A stretch of DNA of 25,832 nt from CAZJOD01 sp964547525 (lineage in GTDB: Bacteria > Bacillota > Clostridia > JAAYHZ01), in assembly GCA_964547525.1 (NCBI GenBank), contig CAZJOD010000039.1, positions 1 to 25,832 on the forward strand, written 5' to 3'. The stretch's first letter is position 1. Each line of letters starts with the position of its first letter. Shown in pieces: positions 7,601 to 16,260 of this stretch. Below the pieces are notes generated by a model. The model was not told the origin of the DNA, did not search any database, and worked only from the letters and a program-made list of their open reading frames with translations. Both the position numbers and the translations under genes were made by a program.

Positions 7601-7966
7601 TTATGCATATTCTTTCTGCAATATTAAATATCGCCGATCAAGGACGGTAACTATATAAGCAACTTGTCCGTTTAGCTTGCTCTCGTATTTTTCAAGCAAA
7701 TAGTATTCATTTTCTCCGGATATATGAAAGCAAAGGTCTTTTTCAATAATCATTCTTTCTATAAGAGTGTTATCGTCCCCGTCACATAGGGATAACAGAT
7801 CATCTCCGCATTCAACAATTACTTTATCCGCGTACTTATACATACTCCATCGATATTCTCGTTTATCACGGATGTGTACGATTTTCCTCTTAACATCACA
7901 AGGTATGTTACTCGGCCGAATTATATCTTCTTTGTCTTTCTTGTAAAACATTGTATCTTTTATCAT
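7601..7966 (-). CDS. Hypothetical protein of 121 residues
   Basis: I do not recognise this protein. It is charged and soluble, with no signal peptide or membrane segment. The pattern of alternating short hydrophobic strands (KYADKVIVEC, GQVAYIVTVLDRRYLIL) suggests a small mostly-beta fold. The gene is supported by AAGGGGTGA a few bases before the ATG, by a consensus promoter 73 bases upstream of the start, and by the bidirectional terminator after its stop. It therefore looks real and independently transcribed. It lies downstream of the diguanylate cyclase on the same strand, but its own promoter makes obligate co-transcription unlikely. Confidence 0.7.
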   Translation of the reverse strand: MIKDTMFYKKDKEDIIRPSNIPCDVKRKIVHIRDKREYRWSMYKYADKVIVECGDDLLSLCDGDDNTLIERMIIEKDLCFHISGENEYYLLEKYESKLNGQVAYIVTVLDRRYLILQKEYA

Positions 7967-8038
7967 AATGCGTCACCCCTTGTTAAAATATTAACAATTT
8001 AAGATTAAATATTTTGTTAAATAATTAACTATGTCTAT

Positions 8039-8067
8039 ATAATATAATTTAAACTTATTTTCGTCAA
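8039..8067 (-). promoter_or_regulatory. Consensus promoter of the 121-residue protein gene
   Basis: On the minus strand TTGACG (8062-8067), a 17-base spacer and TATTAT (8039-8044) make a strong sigma-A promoter. Transcription would start near 8032, leaving a leader of about 65 AT-rich bases. Confidence 0.65.
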
Positions 8068-8163
8068 CAACTAAATAGCTAAATTAATAACACAATTCTA
8101 TTAATGTATCATATTGTAAATAAAAATATAACAAAAACTATTTGCTATTTATTCACCGATAAA

Positions 8164-9300
8164 TCACAAGAACACTCCCATTTTCTCATGATCAACAGTC
8201 TCACAAAAAACAGCATTTTTACCGAATTCTTTTGCATTGTAGAGAAGCTTGTCAGCTCTATGCAATAAAGATTCGGCATTTTCATTTTTCCTAAGAGATA
8301 CAAGTCCAAAACTACAAGTAATGTTTTCCACTTTACCGAACTTATTTTTTTGAATATTAGCCCTCATTTGCTCCATTATCTTCATAGCTTCCGGAATATC
8401 GGTATACGGAAGAAGTATTACAAATTCCTCTCCTCCCCATCTTGCAAATATATCAGATTGTCGGATAATTTTTTTTATTGTTGATGCTATATTTTTTATA
8501 ACACTATCACCTGTTAGGTGACCAAAGACATCATTGACTTTCTTAAAATCATCTATGTCAAGTATAACAAGTGAAAGCGGGCAGTCATAAATGCTACAAT
8601 AATCAATCCACTGTATGAGTTCTTCATTAAATTTAGCCCTGTTACAAATACCCGTCAATGAGTCGGTTGTAGAAACCCTTAAAAGTTCTCTACTGTCTAT
8701 AAACTGTTTTCTTTTATAATAATTGGTAAGGTATGCACCTATGTTACAATTTATTACGATCAATATGTTATATATTATCATTTTAAATAATAAAGGCGAT
8801 TCCATGCCTTCTATATGTTTAACGTGAAATATAAAAAACGCAAGGCTGAGAAAAATAGATATTAGCTGTGTATAGATGAGCTTATTAGGTATAATATAAA
8901 TTGCTAACGTCATTGTCAATATACTGTAGAAAGATAATAAACTTAGGGATTTATAAAAATATACTATAACTAAAAATCCGATAATTGCCAAAATCTCATA
9001 TATTGATACTAAATAAGACAGATTAGAGTGATTTTTAATTTTTTTAATAACAAAGTAAACAACAATGGAAATGACCAGAAATGAAACCCTGGTAATTAAT
9101 ATATACATAAAAGGGAACGGGTATTGGATTGCAAAATAGTCGGATATGAGAAATAACAAATAAATTACTCCGAATATAAATGTAACAGGCCCAATGACTT
9201 TGGCATAACGCCTCATATCATAATTGAAAAATTCCGCCTCTAGCCCCTTATCGACAAATTCGCCAAAAAAGGATATATCATAATTACTTAAGTTATCCAC
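8164..9300 (-). CDS. Membrane diguanylate cyclase (GGDEF)
   Basis: This 378-residue protein would make cyclic di-GMP from two GTP. About six hydrophobic helices fill residues 37-192 and form a membrane sensor part of unnamed type. A short linker leads to a complete GGDEF domain from about residue 205 (TTDSLTGICNR) to 368. The active-site loop is GGEEF (289-293), and the allosteric I-site RQSD (280-283) lies exactly five residues before it, so product inhibition should be intact. The metal-binding LVILDIDDFKKVND and the distal YNAKEFGKN are present. There is no EAL or PAS domain. Translation seems to start at GTG (9298-9300), with a run of seven Gs about 8 bases upstream as the only ribosome binding site; the next in-frame ATG is Met29. 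It has its own promoter and no clear partner gene. Confidence 0.93.
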   Translation of the reverse strand: MDNLSNYDISFFGEFVDKGLEAEFFNYDMRRYAKVIGPVTFIFGVIYLLFLISDYFAIQYPFPFMYILITRVSFLVISIVVYFVIKKIKNHSNLSYLVSIYEILAIIGFLVIVYFYKSLSLLSFYSILTMTLAIYIIPNKLIYTQLISIFLSLAFFIFHVKHIEGMESPLLFKMIIYNILIVINCNIGAYLTNYYKRKQFIDSRELLRVSTTDSLTGICNRAKFNEELIQWIDYCSIYDCPLSLVILDIDDFKKVNDVFGHLTGDSVIKNIASTIKKIIRQSDIFARWGGEEFVILLPYTDIPEAMKIMEQMRANIQKNKFGKVENITCSFGLVSLRKNENAESLLHRADKLLYNAKEFGKNAVFCETVDHEKMGVFL

Positions 9301-9349
9301 TGATAAATGCCCCCCCGGTTACTTATTACCATTTTATCAATACATATAA

Positions 9350-9378
9350 ACTTTACCACTCTTGTCCGTTCTTTTCAA
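9350..9378 (-). promoter_or_regulatory. Promoter of the diguanylate cyclase gene
   Basis: On the minus strand TTGAAA (9373-9378), a 17-base spacer and TAAAGT (9350-9355) match a sigma-A promoter about 50 bases before the GTG start. The remaining gap to 9608 shows no gene or terminator I can support. Confidence 0.5.
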
Positions 9379-9608
9379 CCTTATAATTATTGAATTCTTC
9401 TGCAAATTGCCTGTCTATATGCATATATTACTTATCTTGAATATTTTTAACATATGTTCAAATACCTTTATAGATAATCAAGCTAAGGAGCTATAAATAT
9501 TGAAAACATCATTTTTAGCTTTCAAACTATTTTTATCTTGTTATTTACATAATCATATTAGTCTTACCCTGTAAAATTGCTTAGATTTTAAATTGTTGTT
9601 TTATTAAA

Positions 9609-10367
9609 TTATAAGTCTGAAAGCTTGTTAATCATATTTGTTAAGCCGCCGGTAAGATAACCTATATCACTACCTGTCCAAAGAATGTTCATACCTTTAC
9701 CATAAGAGGTTCTTGCGTACTCTTCGTTTTCACAGAATATACCTACAGATTTATTATACCTGTTACAAATTTCAACGGTTTTATCAATCTGCTCCGTAAC
9801 TTCAACACTATGAATATTTAATGGCGTTCCGACCATAACTGACATGTCATAAGGACCGATTATAATACCGCCGATTTGATCTCCACTATCTTCCAAAATG
9901 TGGGGGAGGTTCTGTACTCCAAGTGGAGATTCAATCTGTAAAAGCAGTATGCGGTCTGTCTGAAATTTACTAAAGCTTTCATTTGGGCGGAATTGGTTGG
10001 TTCCACCACAACCCTTCTTTCCAATAGGTGCAAACCGTAGAGCACCAATTGCCGTATGAACTTGATCAAGTGTTTCGGTTCTAGGTAAAATTATTCCGTC
10101 GGCACCAAGGTCTATCGGTTTTGAAATCAAATGGTATATAGCATCCTGTACACGAATTATTGTAGTTAAATCAATTGCACGGCTATACTGTAAAAGGCGA
10201 TTGAGCTGTCCTTCATCAGCAGGTCCATGTTCCAGATCAAAAACAATAAAATCAACCCCGTCACGTTTATATGCAGGCAACAAAAATGTATCTCGTAATT
10301 GTGCCAAAAATCCGAATATTTTTTTATGTTCTTTAAGTTTATGATTTAAAGATTCTAAACTGTTCAT
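9609..10367 (-). CDS. HpcH/HpaI-family aldolase
   Basis: This 252-residue protein belongs to the class II pyruvate aldolases (HpaI, GarL, RhmA). They split 2-keto-3-deoxy or 4-hydroxy-2-keto acids into pyruvate and an aldehyde with a divalent metal. Visible marks are DFIVFDLEHGP (catalytic His47), Arg72 in TTIIRVQD, GADGIILPRTET (88-99), the metal ligand Glu146 in LLQIES and Asp174 in GPYDMS. It is full length. AAGGAG lies 7 bases before the ATG. It is the last gene of a three-gene operon, 20 bases after the dehydrogenase. Context suggests it cleaves a keto-deoxy sugar acid from uronate breakdown; a keto-deoxy-rhamnonate type substrate is equally possible. Confidence 0.88.
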   Translation of the reverse strand: MNSLESLNHKLKEHKKIFGFLAQLRDTFLLPAYKRDGVDFIVFDLEHGPADEGQLNRLLQYSRAIDLTTIIRVQDAIYHLISKPIDLGADGIILPRTETLDQVHTAIGALRFAPIGKKGCGGTNQFRPNESFSKFQTDRILLLQIESPLGVQNLPHILEDSGDQIGGIIIGPYDMSVMVGTPLNIHSVEVTEQIDKTVEICNRYNKSVGIFCENEEYARTSYGKGMNILWTGSDIGYLTGGLTNMINKLSDL

Positions 10368-10387
10368 GTGATTACTCCTTTTTTATA

Positions 10388-11344
10388 TTATCGATCCGTA
10401 TTCAATGCATTTTGTACCGGGCCGCCTTCAAGAAACTGTGTTACATTAAAAACGGCTTCTCTATGTAAATCTCTTATAGCTTCTTGTGAATACCATGCAA
10501 CGTGAGGAGTTAATGTTACGTTTTCCATAGCTAATAATTTGCTATCCTTTGTTAAAGGTTCATTTTCAAATACATCAAGCGCCGCACCGGCAATTAATCC
10601 CTTTTCAAGAGCTTCGATTAAATCTTCTTCGTTTATTAACGCTCCACGACCGGTGTTGATGATTACACAACTACTCTTCATTTTTTGTAAAGCATCTTTA
10701 TTAATTATATGCTTGGTTTGTGAAGTTAACGGTGCATTGACAGATAAATAATCTGAATCGGAGATTACTTGCACGAAAGATGAAGGCAACCCACCCGATT
10801 CTTGGATAACCTTATCGGAGACAAAAGGATCAAAGACCAAAATACGCATTTCAAAAGGAACCATCATTTTACATATCCATCTTGCAATTCTACCAAACCC
10901 AATAAAGCCAAGTGTTAAACTCTTAATTCGCTTAGCAGGAGGTATGCCGTTTAATGACCAGTTTCCATTTCTTACGTTTCGATCAAATCGTGCTACAGAA
11001 TGATTTGATGATAAAATTAAAGCTACAGCATGCTCTGCTACGTCATATGCACCGTATCCCGGACAGTTACACACATAAATACCAAGTTTTGTAGCCGCAT
11101 TTAAATCAACATTATCTATTCCGATCCCATACCTGCATAACAGTTTTAAATTTGGTAAGCTAGACAGCAACTTTTCATCAAATTTTGTAGCGGAAAACAT
11201 TATAATCGTACTGTTATAAGCTTTTAGCACAATTTCTTCATTGGTGTACGGGGAAATATTATAATCTACACCGAGTTTTTTAAAGGTTTCTTTTTCAATT
11301 TCGTATGAGCCGTCGTCATTACCAACTATTAAGACCGTAGCCAT
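10388..11344 (-). CDS. D-2-hydroxyacid dehydrogenase
   Basis: A 318-residue NAD-dependent D-isomer-specific 2-hydroxyacid dehydrogenase, closest in look to phosphoglycerate-dehydrogenase-like and C-terminal-binding-protein-like members. The nucleotide-binding turn is GFIGFGRIA (146-154), and the catalytic set is complete: Arg233 in NTGRGALI, Glu262 in DVFENEP and His281 in TPHVAWYS. It lacks the ACT or ASB regulatory domains of SerA. AGGAGG stands 8 bases before the ATG. It starts 15 bases after the deacetylase-like gene and ends 20 bases before the aldolase gene, so the three are surely co-transcribed. It probably interconverts a 2-keto and 2-hydroxy acid in the same sugar-acid pathway (glyoxylate/hydroxypyruvate reductase is one option). 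Confidence 0.9.
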   Translation of the reverse strand: MATVLIVGNDDGSYEIEKETFKKLGVDYNISPYTNEEIVLKAYNSTIIMFSATKFDEKLLSSLPNLKLLCRYGIGIDNVDLNAATKLGIYVCNCPGYGAYDVAEHAVALILSSNHSVARFDRNVRNGNWSLNGIPPAKRIKSLTLGFIGFGRIARWICKMMVPFEMRILVFDPFVSDKVIQESGGLPSSFVQVISDSDYLSVNAPLTSQTKHIINKDALQKMKSSCVIINTGRGALINEEDLIEALEKGLIAGAALDVFENEPLTKDSKLLAMENVTLTPHVAWYSQEAIRDLHREAVFNVTQFLEGGPVQNALNTDR

Positions 11345-11359
11345 ATAAATGTCCTCCTA

Positions 11360-12436
11360 TTAATCAAAAATACATTCACTTAGAAAGGCAGGTTTATATC
11401 CGTTTTCCGTAACCCATTTCATTGTTGTTATAACTTTTTCTTTGTAATTTGGCTGATAGTTCTTATAAAACGGATAAAAATACTGCTCATGAATGCATAG
11501 ATCCAAATATCCCCGTCTATGTGGATTTTTAACAAGGTTGTCCATGAACGGTCCGATTTCTTTTGGTTGGTGCACATTTATAACAACGGCACATTTTTCG
11601 AAAATCATATCTAATTTGTTATCCTTCCAAAAAGTGCGACGAGATAATCTTTCGGTAATATCAGCATCTAAATAATATGAAACGGCAGGCTTACCGTCGA
11701 TTATCATGGAATCACCCATAAGCGCACGTATCCCGCTGTCTCTTAACGCTTTACAACCTTCATATGTGGCTTCACCCCAATGGAGGGTAGTCACCGGACT
11801 TAAAAGTTCATATCCTGCAAAACGTATAATTTGATCGGTTACTATTTCATAATCTCTTTTAACTTCATCATAAGTTGCATTCATATATAACTTGTCAGGA
11901 TCATTTTGTATTGCATGGAAGGTTAATCTCATCCAATCAGAAACGGACTGCCATTCGCTTTTATACTTTGAGGGCATTTGTGTAAGATTGAAACCGTCTG
12001 TCCTATAGTAAATATTAATATGTATTTTTGTTTGGAAATTATCATGAATTGTTTTTAGAAAACCAAGATAGGGATTATCAAAAATTGATTTGTAGATATT
12101 GCTGTTTTGAGCTATATCTTGCAAAAACCAAATATTATCATCTAAAGAAAAACGATATTTGCCGGTTGCATTTAATAATCGGTATACAACGATTTTTTCA
12201 TGGTAACCTGTGTTTTCATCCGACACTACAATTGTGTTGGTATATGTATTTAATGGTACAACGGCATTATATTCTTGTCCGTCAAATACCGCCTTGATTC
12301 CGTTTACCGTAATATTTTTATTTTTATCCGATATTATCTTGACCGGCACCTCTAATGACCCGTTTTTCATCACTCCATCGAATTCGTTTAGCATATCACC
12401 GTCTATTGGGCTTACTATAGTAAATAATTTATTCAT
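11360..12436 (-). CDS. Polysaccharide-deacetylase-like protein
   Basis: A 358-residue protein that I read as a divergent NodB-like carbohydrate deacetylase. Residues 1-90 look like a small beta-sandwich (FTIVSPIDGDML...). A TIM-barrel-like part follows, beginning KYRFSLDDN (about 94-101), where the paired aspartates fit NodB motif 1. Later marks are FHAIQNDPD (His174), LHWGEATYEG (about 218-227) and INVHQPKEIGPF. It has no signal peptide. The ATG at 12436 is chosen over an upstream in-frame start at 12538 because GGAGG precedes it and the upstream stretch overlaps the promoter. It heads the operon with the dehydrogenase and aldolase and is divergent from a heparinase-family gene, which supports a carbohydrate role. 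The exact motif set is not canonical, so it could be another TIM-barrel glycan enzyme. Confidence 0.6.
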   Translation of the reverse strand: MNKLFTIVSPIDGDMLNEFDGVMKNGSLEVPVKIISDKNKNITVNGIKAVFDGQEYNAVVPLNTYTNTIVVSDENTGYHEKIVVYRLLNATGKYRFSLDDNIWFLQDIAQNSNIYKSIFDNPYLGFLKTIHDNFQTKIHINIYYRTDGFNLTQMPSKYKSEWQSVSDWMRLTFHAIQNDPDKLYMNATYDEVKRDYEIVTDQIIRFAGYELLSPVTTLHWGEATYEGCKALRDSGIRALMGDSMIIDGKPAVSYYLDADITERLSRRTFWKDNKLDMIFEKCAVVINVHQPKEIGPFMDNLVKNPHRRGYLDLCIHEQYFYPFYKNYQPNYKEKVITTMKWVTENGYKPAFLSECIFD

Positions 12437-12464
12437 TAATAACCTCCTTGCTCTTTTTAGTATA

Positions 12465-12473
12465 ATTATACCA
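12465..12473 (-). promoter_or_regulatory. Extended -10 promoter of the deacetylase-dehydrogenase-aldolase operon
   Basis: Minus-strand TG-G-TATAAT (TATAAT at 12465-12470, TGG at 12471-12473) is a perfect extended -10 element; the -35 is weak. It lies about 29 bases upstream of the deacetylase-like ATG. Confidence 0.5.
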
Positions 12474-12544
12474 TAACAATCAATCAGACGGTTCGTTTGG
12501 TAATTATTTCGACTGTAAAAAGGGGATATTCGGTACAATTCAGA

Positions 12545-12563
12545 TTTGTTTTTTGATGATCAG
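12545..12563 (+). repeat. Third copy of the TTTTTTGATGATC motif
   Basis: TTTGTTTTTTGATGATCAG lies between the divergent deacetylase-operon and heparinase promoters. It matches 2867-2883 over about 16 bases. A shared operator for the two carbohydrate units is possible but unproven. Confidence 0.4.
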
Positions 12564-12634
12564 ATAATAGTTATAATTATTGAGTAATTGTGTACAGATA
12601 TCTTTTTGATAAAGTTAGAGTATAGGAAAGGATA

Positions 12635-12643
12635 TGTTATAAT
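12635..12643 (+). promoter_or_regulatory. Extended -10 promoter of the 1022-residue heparinase gene
   Basis: TG-T-TATAAT at 12635-12643; TTAGAG at 12615-12620 is a weak -35 at 17-base spacing. The ribosome binding site AAGGGGGAG ends 5 bases before the ATG at 12692. Confidence 0.5.
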
Positions 12644-12691
12644 ATGGCATAGTGCTGAATTTAAGAAAAAAGGTATAAAGGGGGAGCAATT

Positions 12692-15600
12692 ATGATTCAA
12701 TATGATTCTTGCAAACGATCAAGATCTTTTTACACAGACGAAAAGTTAAAAATATTAAACAAAAACATGATGGAATTTGATTGGGCAAAGCAAGAAAAAG
12801 AGCGAGTGGTAAAAGCGGCTGATATGTATCTGCAAGTTGGAGTTGATTTTTTATTAACATATGTAACACAACAAAATCTTCCTAGAAGTTACAGTGTCAA
12901 TGAGATGAAGGGATGTCCCGTATGCGGTCGTGAAGTTGATCGGTTCGGAAATTATCCGTATTTGGCAGATCCGCTTAACCGGCCGTTTAAGTTGATGTGC
13001 CCCGCTTGCCTGAACGTATTTCCCTCTAATGACTTTAATTCATACTATAAGAGCGGTTTGGATGAAACAGGATGTTTCCGATATGAAAAAGCGGATCCTA
13101 AATATTTAATTAATGAGCTTTATCCGGATAAACCGTCTGATTGGTGTGTAGATAGCGGGTACGGGTGGGTGGATCCGGAAGGAATTAAAAATAAATCCTA
13201 TTCCATAGTACATGATGGAAGGTTGGGAAAAATAAGAAAAGAAACAACCATAGGTGATAATCGTTTTACGTTTATCGCATATTTTAATCATTGGTTTGTC
13301 TGGACACACGATTTTATGTATGAAAACACAATGGGTCTTGTTACGACGGCTATATGTGCTTTCCGTGATGCATACCTGTATACCGGTGATAAAGTATACG
13401 CCGATACGGGACTTGTGTTATTAAATAGGGTAGCTGACTTTTACCCGGAGTTTGATGCTTGTGTATATAAGTGGGAAGATAATTTCCGGCATTCCGGAGG
13501 TGCTTGGGGGAAGATAATAGGATCCATATGGGAAGGAAACATTGTTGATAACTTGGCTAAAGCTTATGATGCCTTTTTTCCGGCAATCGATGAACAATCG
13601 GTATCCGAAATAGCAGAAAGGTTATTTTATCGTAATAATCCTTTGAAGCCTAAATACCCGGACCATATTAAACGGAATATTGAAAATAATCTATTAAGAC
13701 AAATATTACCGGAAGTTAAAAATCGACGGATCCGTGGCAACGTTGGAATGCATCAAAGCAGCATTGCATTGGCCGCTTTGGTTTTACAAAATGAAGATTA
13801 TTTTGACCTCTCCATCGACTATATCTTGTCTACAACCGACCGGCAGGCTTGGGGAACCGGAAATATACTACGTATTTTAACAGATCAAATCGACCATGAC
13901 GGGTGTGGGACCGAAACATCCATCGGATATAACGGTATATGGTTAAACGGTTTAAATAAAATAGCCGAGATGTTGAAAGGAACACCTAAAGATTTATATC
14001 TCCATCCAAAATTTATTAAAATGTTCCGTTTGGATGAACCGGTTTTAGTAGCTAATCGTTATACTCTGAATATCGGAGATTCGGGTATGGCAGGTTCACC
14101 ATTAACTGTAATACACGAATCTCCTCTGCTTACACATTTTGAACAAACTAATGACATACTAAGTGCTCAGCTTTTAAATTTGGCAGCAAAAAATCGGGAT
14201 GATGTCGATTGTGGTCGAAGAGGGAAACCTGATTTATTTACGGATCATAAAAAACTGGAGAAAGAAATAGAAAAAATAATAAAACGATACGGTCCATACC
14301 GTTCAAAAAGTAAAACATATACCGGTTACGGGTTATCGAAGATTGATGTTGGCAACGATAAGAATCCGAAAAGTCTCTGGATGTATTTCGGCAGAAACAC
14401 CGGTCACGGTCATCGTGATACATTGATGATCGGTATATTCGCTTACGGTGCTTATTTAAATCCGGACCATGGGTATCCTGCACTCACCGACGGAAACCAT
14501 GAAGAGATGAAATGGACGAAAAATACTTCGTCACACGATACTGTCATGGTGGACAACAGGCCCGGTAAGGACCAAATAGTGGGGATCCCCAAGCATTTCC
14601 ATGCCGGACGATTTGTAAGTGTAATTGATATAAAAGCGCCTTTGATCTATCCGCAAACTTCATGTTACAGAAGAACCATGGTGGTTGTTCATAGAGAAAA
14701 CATATTTTACTCGGTTGACTTCTTTCGTGTTTTCCAAGGTAACGACCACAAGTATTTTTTCCATGGAGCGGAAGGTGAGGTGACGGTTACCGGATTGAAT
14801 CTTACTAAGCAAAAAAGCGGTACATTTGCAGGTGAAAATGTTGAATACTCTTCGGTGGAATATGATGAAACACATGATGACGGTTTTAATTATTTATATG
14901 ATGTCCAAAGGGACGACAACATAGTAAAACCGTATGCAGTCGATTGGAAAATCAAAGATACATGGGGAGTTTGGGATGATAAAAAAGACGTACATCTGGC
15001 GTTACATATGCTTGAACCTACAGAGAAAGCGGCACTTGCCAAGGGTAAGCCGCCTCAAAACAAACCCGGTAACCCAAAAGAATTTACCTATTTGATTGCC
15101 GGGAACACCGGTGATAACATAAGTAGTTGTTTTACCGCTCTCATTGACGTATATGAAGGAAAAAGTGAGATTGTTCAGGCTGAATCGGTTTCTATTATAA
15201 AAAAGGCCGGTCAGGATGTAAATGCGAATGCAAGAGCCGTAAAAGTAATCGATAAAAACGGAAGAACGGATTATATTATAAATTCCATCGATAACAATAC
15301 ATATTTTGTGGATGGGAAAATCGAATTTAAAGGATTTTTAGCTGTTATTAGTTTTAAAGACGACAAAGTTGTGTATTGTTACGGTAACGATACTGACTTT
15401 TGCCGATTTAACGGGAAAAATCTAATTAGTCAAAATAAGGCTGTTACCGGCTGTGTTAAAGATTTTACAAAGGAAATGAGTGAGCAAAATTATATTACAA
15501 TTACATTAGATCGGGAGGTTTGTCCAAAAACATTAGATGGTAAATATATCGATATAAAAACCGATGGTATTCGGAACGGATTTTATGAAATCGTATCTGC

Positions 15601-15760
15601 TTTAAAAATTAAACAAAACCAATACCTGATAAATATTGGTGATGTCACATTAATACGAGGGTTTATAGACCCGGAAGACTTTGCACTGGGATATAAGTAT
15701 AACATTGAAAAAGGAGCGGAGGTAAGGATAGCTTTACCGGAAGAAAACTTTTTCGAATAA
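12692..15760 (+). CDS. Heparinase II/III-family protein, zinc-ribbon type
   Basis: A 1022-residue protein of the heparinase II/III superfamily of polysaccharide lyases (alginate-, heparin- or oligouronide-lyase-like). The N-terminal region holds two CPxC pairs (75-78 and 103-106) set in the conserved context NRPFK...CPACLNVFPSND, a likely structural zinc site. The alpha/alpha-toroid region follows, with candidate catalytic His354 (NVGMHQSS) and Tyr413 (ETSIGYNG). The beta-sandwich region begins near FGRNTGHGHRDTLMIG, with His572 and His574. The C-terminal 350 residues are further beta-rich domain. There is no signal peptide, so it acts inside the cell on imported oligosaccharides. It is divergent from the deacetylase operon and shares its control region, suggesting one pathway. 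The substrate cannot be assigned; residue roles are inferred from family patterns. Confidence 0.88.
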   Translation: MIQYDSCKRSRSFYTDEKLKILNKNMMEFDWAKQEKERVVKAADMYLQVGVDFLLTYVTQQNLPRSYSVNEMKGCPVCGREVDRFGNYPYLADPLNRPFKLMCPACLNVFPSNDFNSYYKSGLDETGCFRYEKADPKYLINELYPDKPSDWCVDSGYGWVDPEGIKNKSYSIVHDGRLGKIRKETTIGDNRFTFIAYFNHWFVWTHDFMYENTMGLVTTAICAFRDAYLYTGDKVYADTGLVLLNRVADFYPEFDACVYKWEDNFRHSGGAWGKIIGSIWEGNIVDNLAKAYDAFFPAIDEQSVSEIAERLFYRNNPLKPKYPDHIKRNIENNLLRQILPEVKNRRIRGNVGMHQSSIALAALVLQNEDYFDLSIDYILSTTDRQAWGTGNILRILTDQIDHDGCGTETSIGYNGIWLNGLNKIAEMLKGTPKDLYLHPKFIKMFRLDEPVLVANRYTLNIGDSGMAGSPLTVIHESPLLTHFEQTNDILSAQLLNLAAKNRDDVDCGRRGKPDLFTDHKKLEKEIEKIIKRYGPYRSKSKTYTGYGLSKIDVGNDKNPKSLWMYFGRNTGHGHRDTLMIGIFAYGAYLNPDHGYPALTDGNHEEMKWTKNTSSHDTVMVDNRPGKDQIVGIPKHFHAGRFVSVIDIKAPLIYPQTSCYRRTMVVVHRENIFYSVDFFRVFQGNDHKYFFHGAEGEVTVTGLNLTKQKSGTFAGENVEYSSVEYDETHDDGFNYLYDVQRDDNIVKPYAVDWKIKDTWGVWDDKKDVHLALHMLEPTEKAALAKGKPPQNKPGNPKEFTYLIAGNTGDNISSCFTALIDVYEGKSEIVQAESVSIIKKAGQDVNANARAVKVIDKNGRTDYIINSIDNNTYFVDGKIEFKGFLAVISFKDDKVVYCYGNDTDFCRFNGKNLISQNKAVTGCVKDFTKEMSEQNYITITLDREVCPKTLDGKYIDIKTDGIRNGFYEIVSALKIKQNQYLINIGDVTLIRGFIDPEDFALGYKYNIEKGAEVRIALPEENFFE

Positions 15761-15902
15761 GAATAGCTAATAACCGGTTTTGCCGAAATTGGTGATTATA
15801 GCTTACATATTTATATATAAAATCCAAGATTGATGCTACCGGTTAGTAAAATTTATACCTATATAAGAGAGTATATAACAATTTTTTGTTCACTAGTTTG
15901 TG

Positions 15903-16085
15903 TTACAGGTGGTAGTGTTTTTGTACCAAATAATTAAAAATGGCATTTACTCTTGCGGATATTTCAATTTGTCCCGTTTGGATGGGTGTTGAAGCTGTTG
16001 TCCTTAATAATGCGAAGTACTCGAACTGAACGCCTTGTTTAAAACTTTCTTCATCTATACAGTCTCTTTGATTTGTTAGGAAGAA
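15903..16085 (-). pseudogene. Unrecognised C-terminal protein fragment
   Basis: On the minus strand an open stretch of 61 codons ends at TAA (15903-15905). It reads like real protein: RDCIDEESFKQGVQFEYF, then IQTGQIEISARVNAIFNYLV and QKHYHL. There is no start codon with a ribosome binding site, and a stop lies just upstream at 16086-16088, so it looks like the remains of a longer gene. I do not recognise the family. The rest of 15761-16260 holds an imperfect hairpin just after the heparinase gene (about 15764-15802, no T-tract) and the metallopeptidase promoter. Confidence 0.3.
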
Positions 16086-16195
16086 TCATGCATATAATAT
16101 CGTTAGCGTATGGTATATAGTAACTATCGGAATGTTTCTGTTAACAAGCTTTATGTATTTGGTTGAATAGGATAGATACCATTTTCAGTTTAACC

Positions 16196-16224
16196 TTGAA
16201 TTAAAGAATATGGTAATGTATAAT
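16196..16224 (+). promoter_or_regulatory. Consensus promoter of the metallopeptidase gene
   Basis: TTGAAT (16196-16201), a 17-base spacer and TATAAT (16219-16224) form a near-consensus sigma-A promoter, 36 bases before the ATG. Confidence 0.65.
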
Positions 16225-16260
16225 TTACATATATTCTTATAGAAGTGGATAGGACAAGCA

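Noticed and set aside
9485..9577. AAGGAG followed by a TTG-started 24-codon frame on the plus strand
   Set aside because: Too short, with a rare start, no promoter and no recognisable composition; likely chance in AT-rich DNA.
12028..12476. Long open frames opposite the deacetylase-like gene
   Set aside because: Antisense shadows of a well-supported gene, without ribosome binding sites.
16073..16170. Membrane-like open stretch (SVWYIVTIGMFLLTSFMYLV) on the plus strand
   Set aside because: No start or ribosome binding site; hydrophobic runs arise easily from AT-rich DNA. It may be a relic but cannot be supported.
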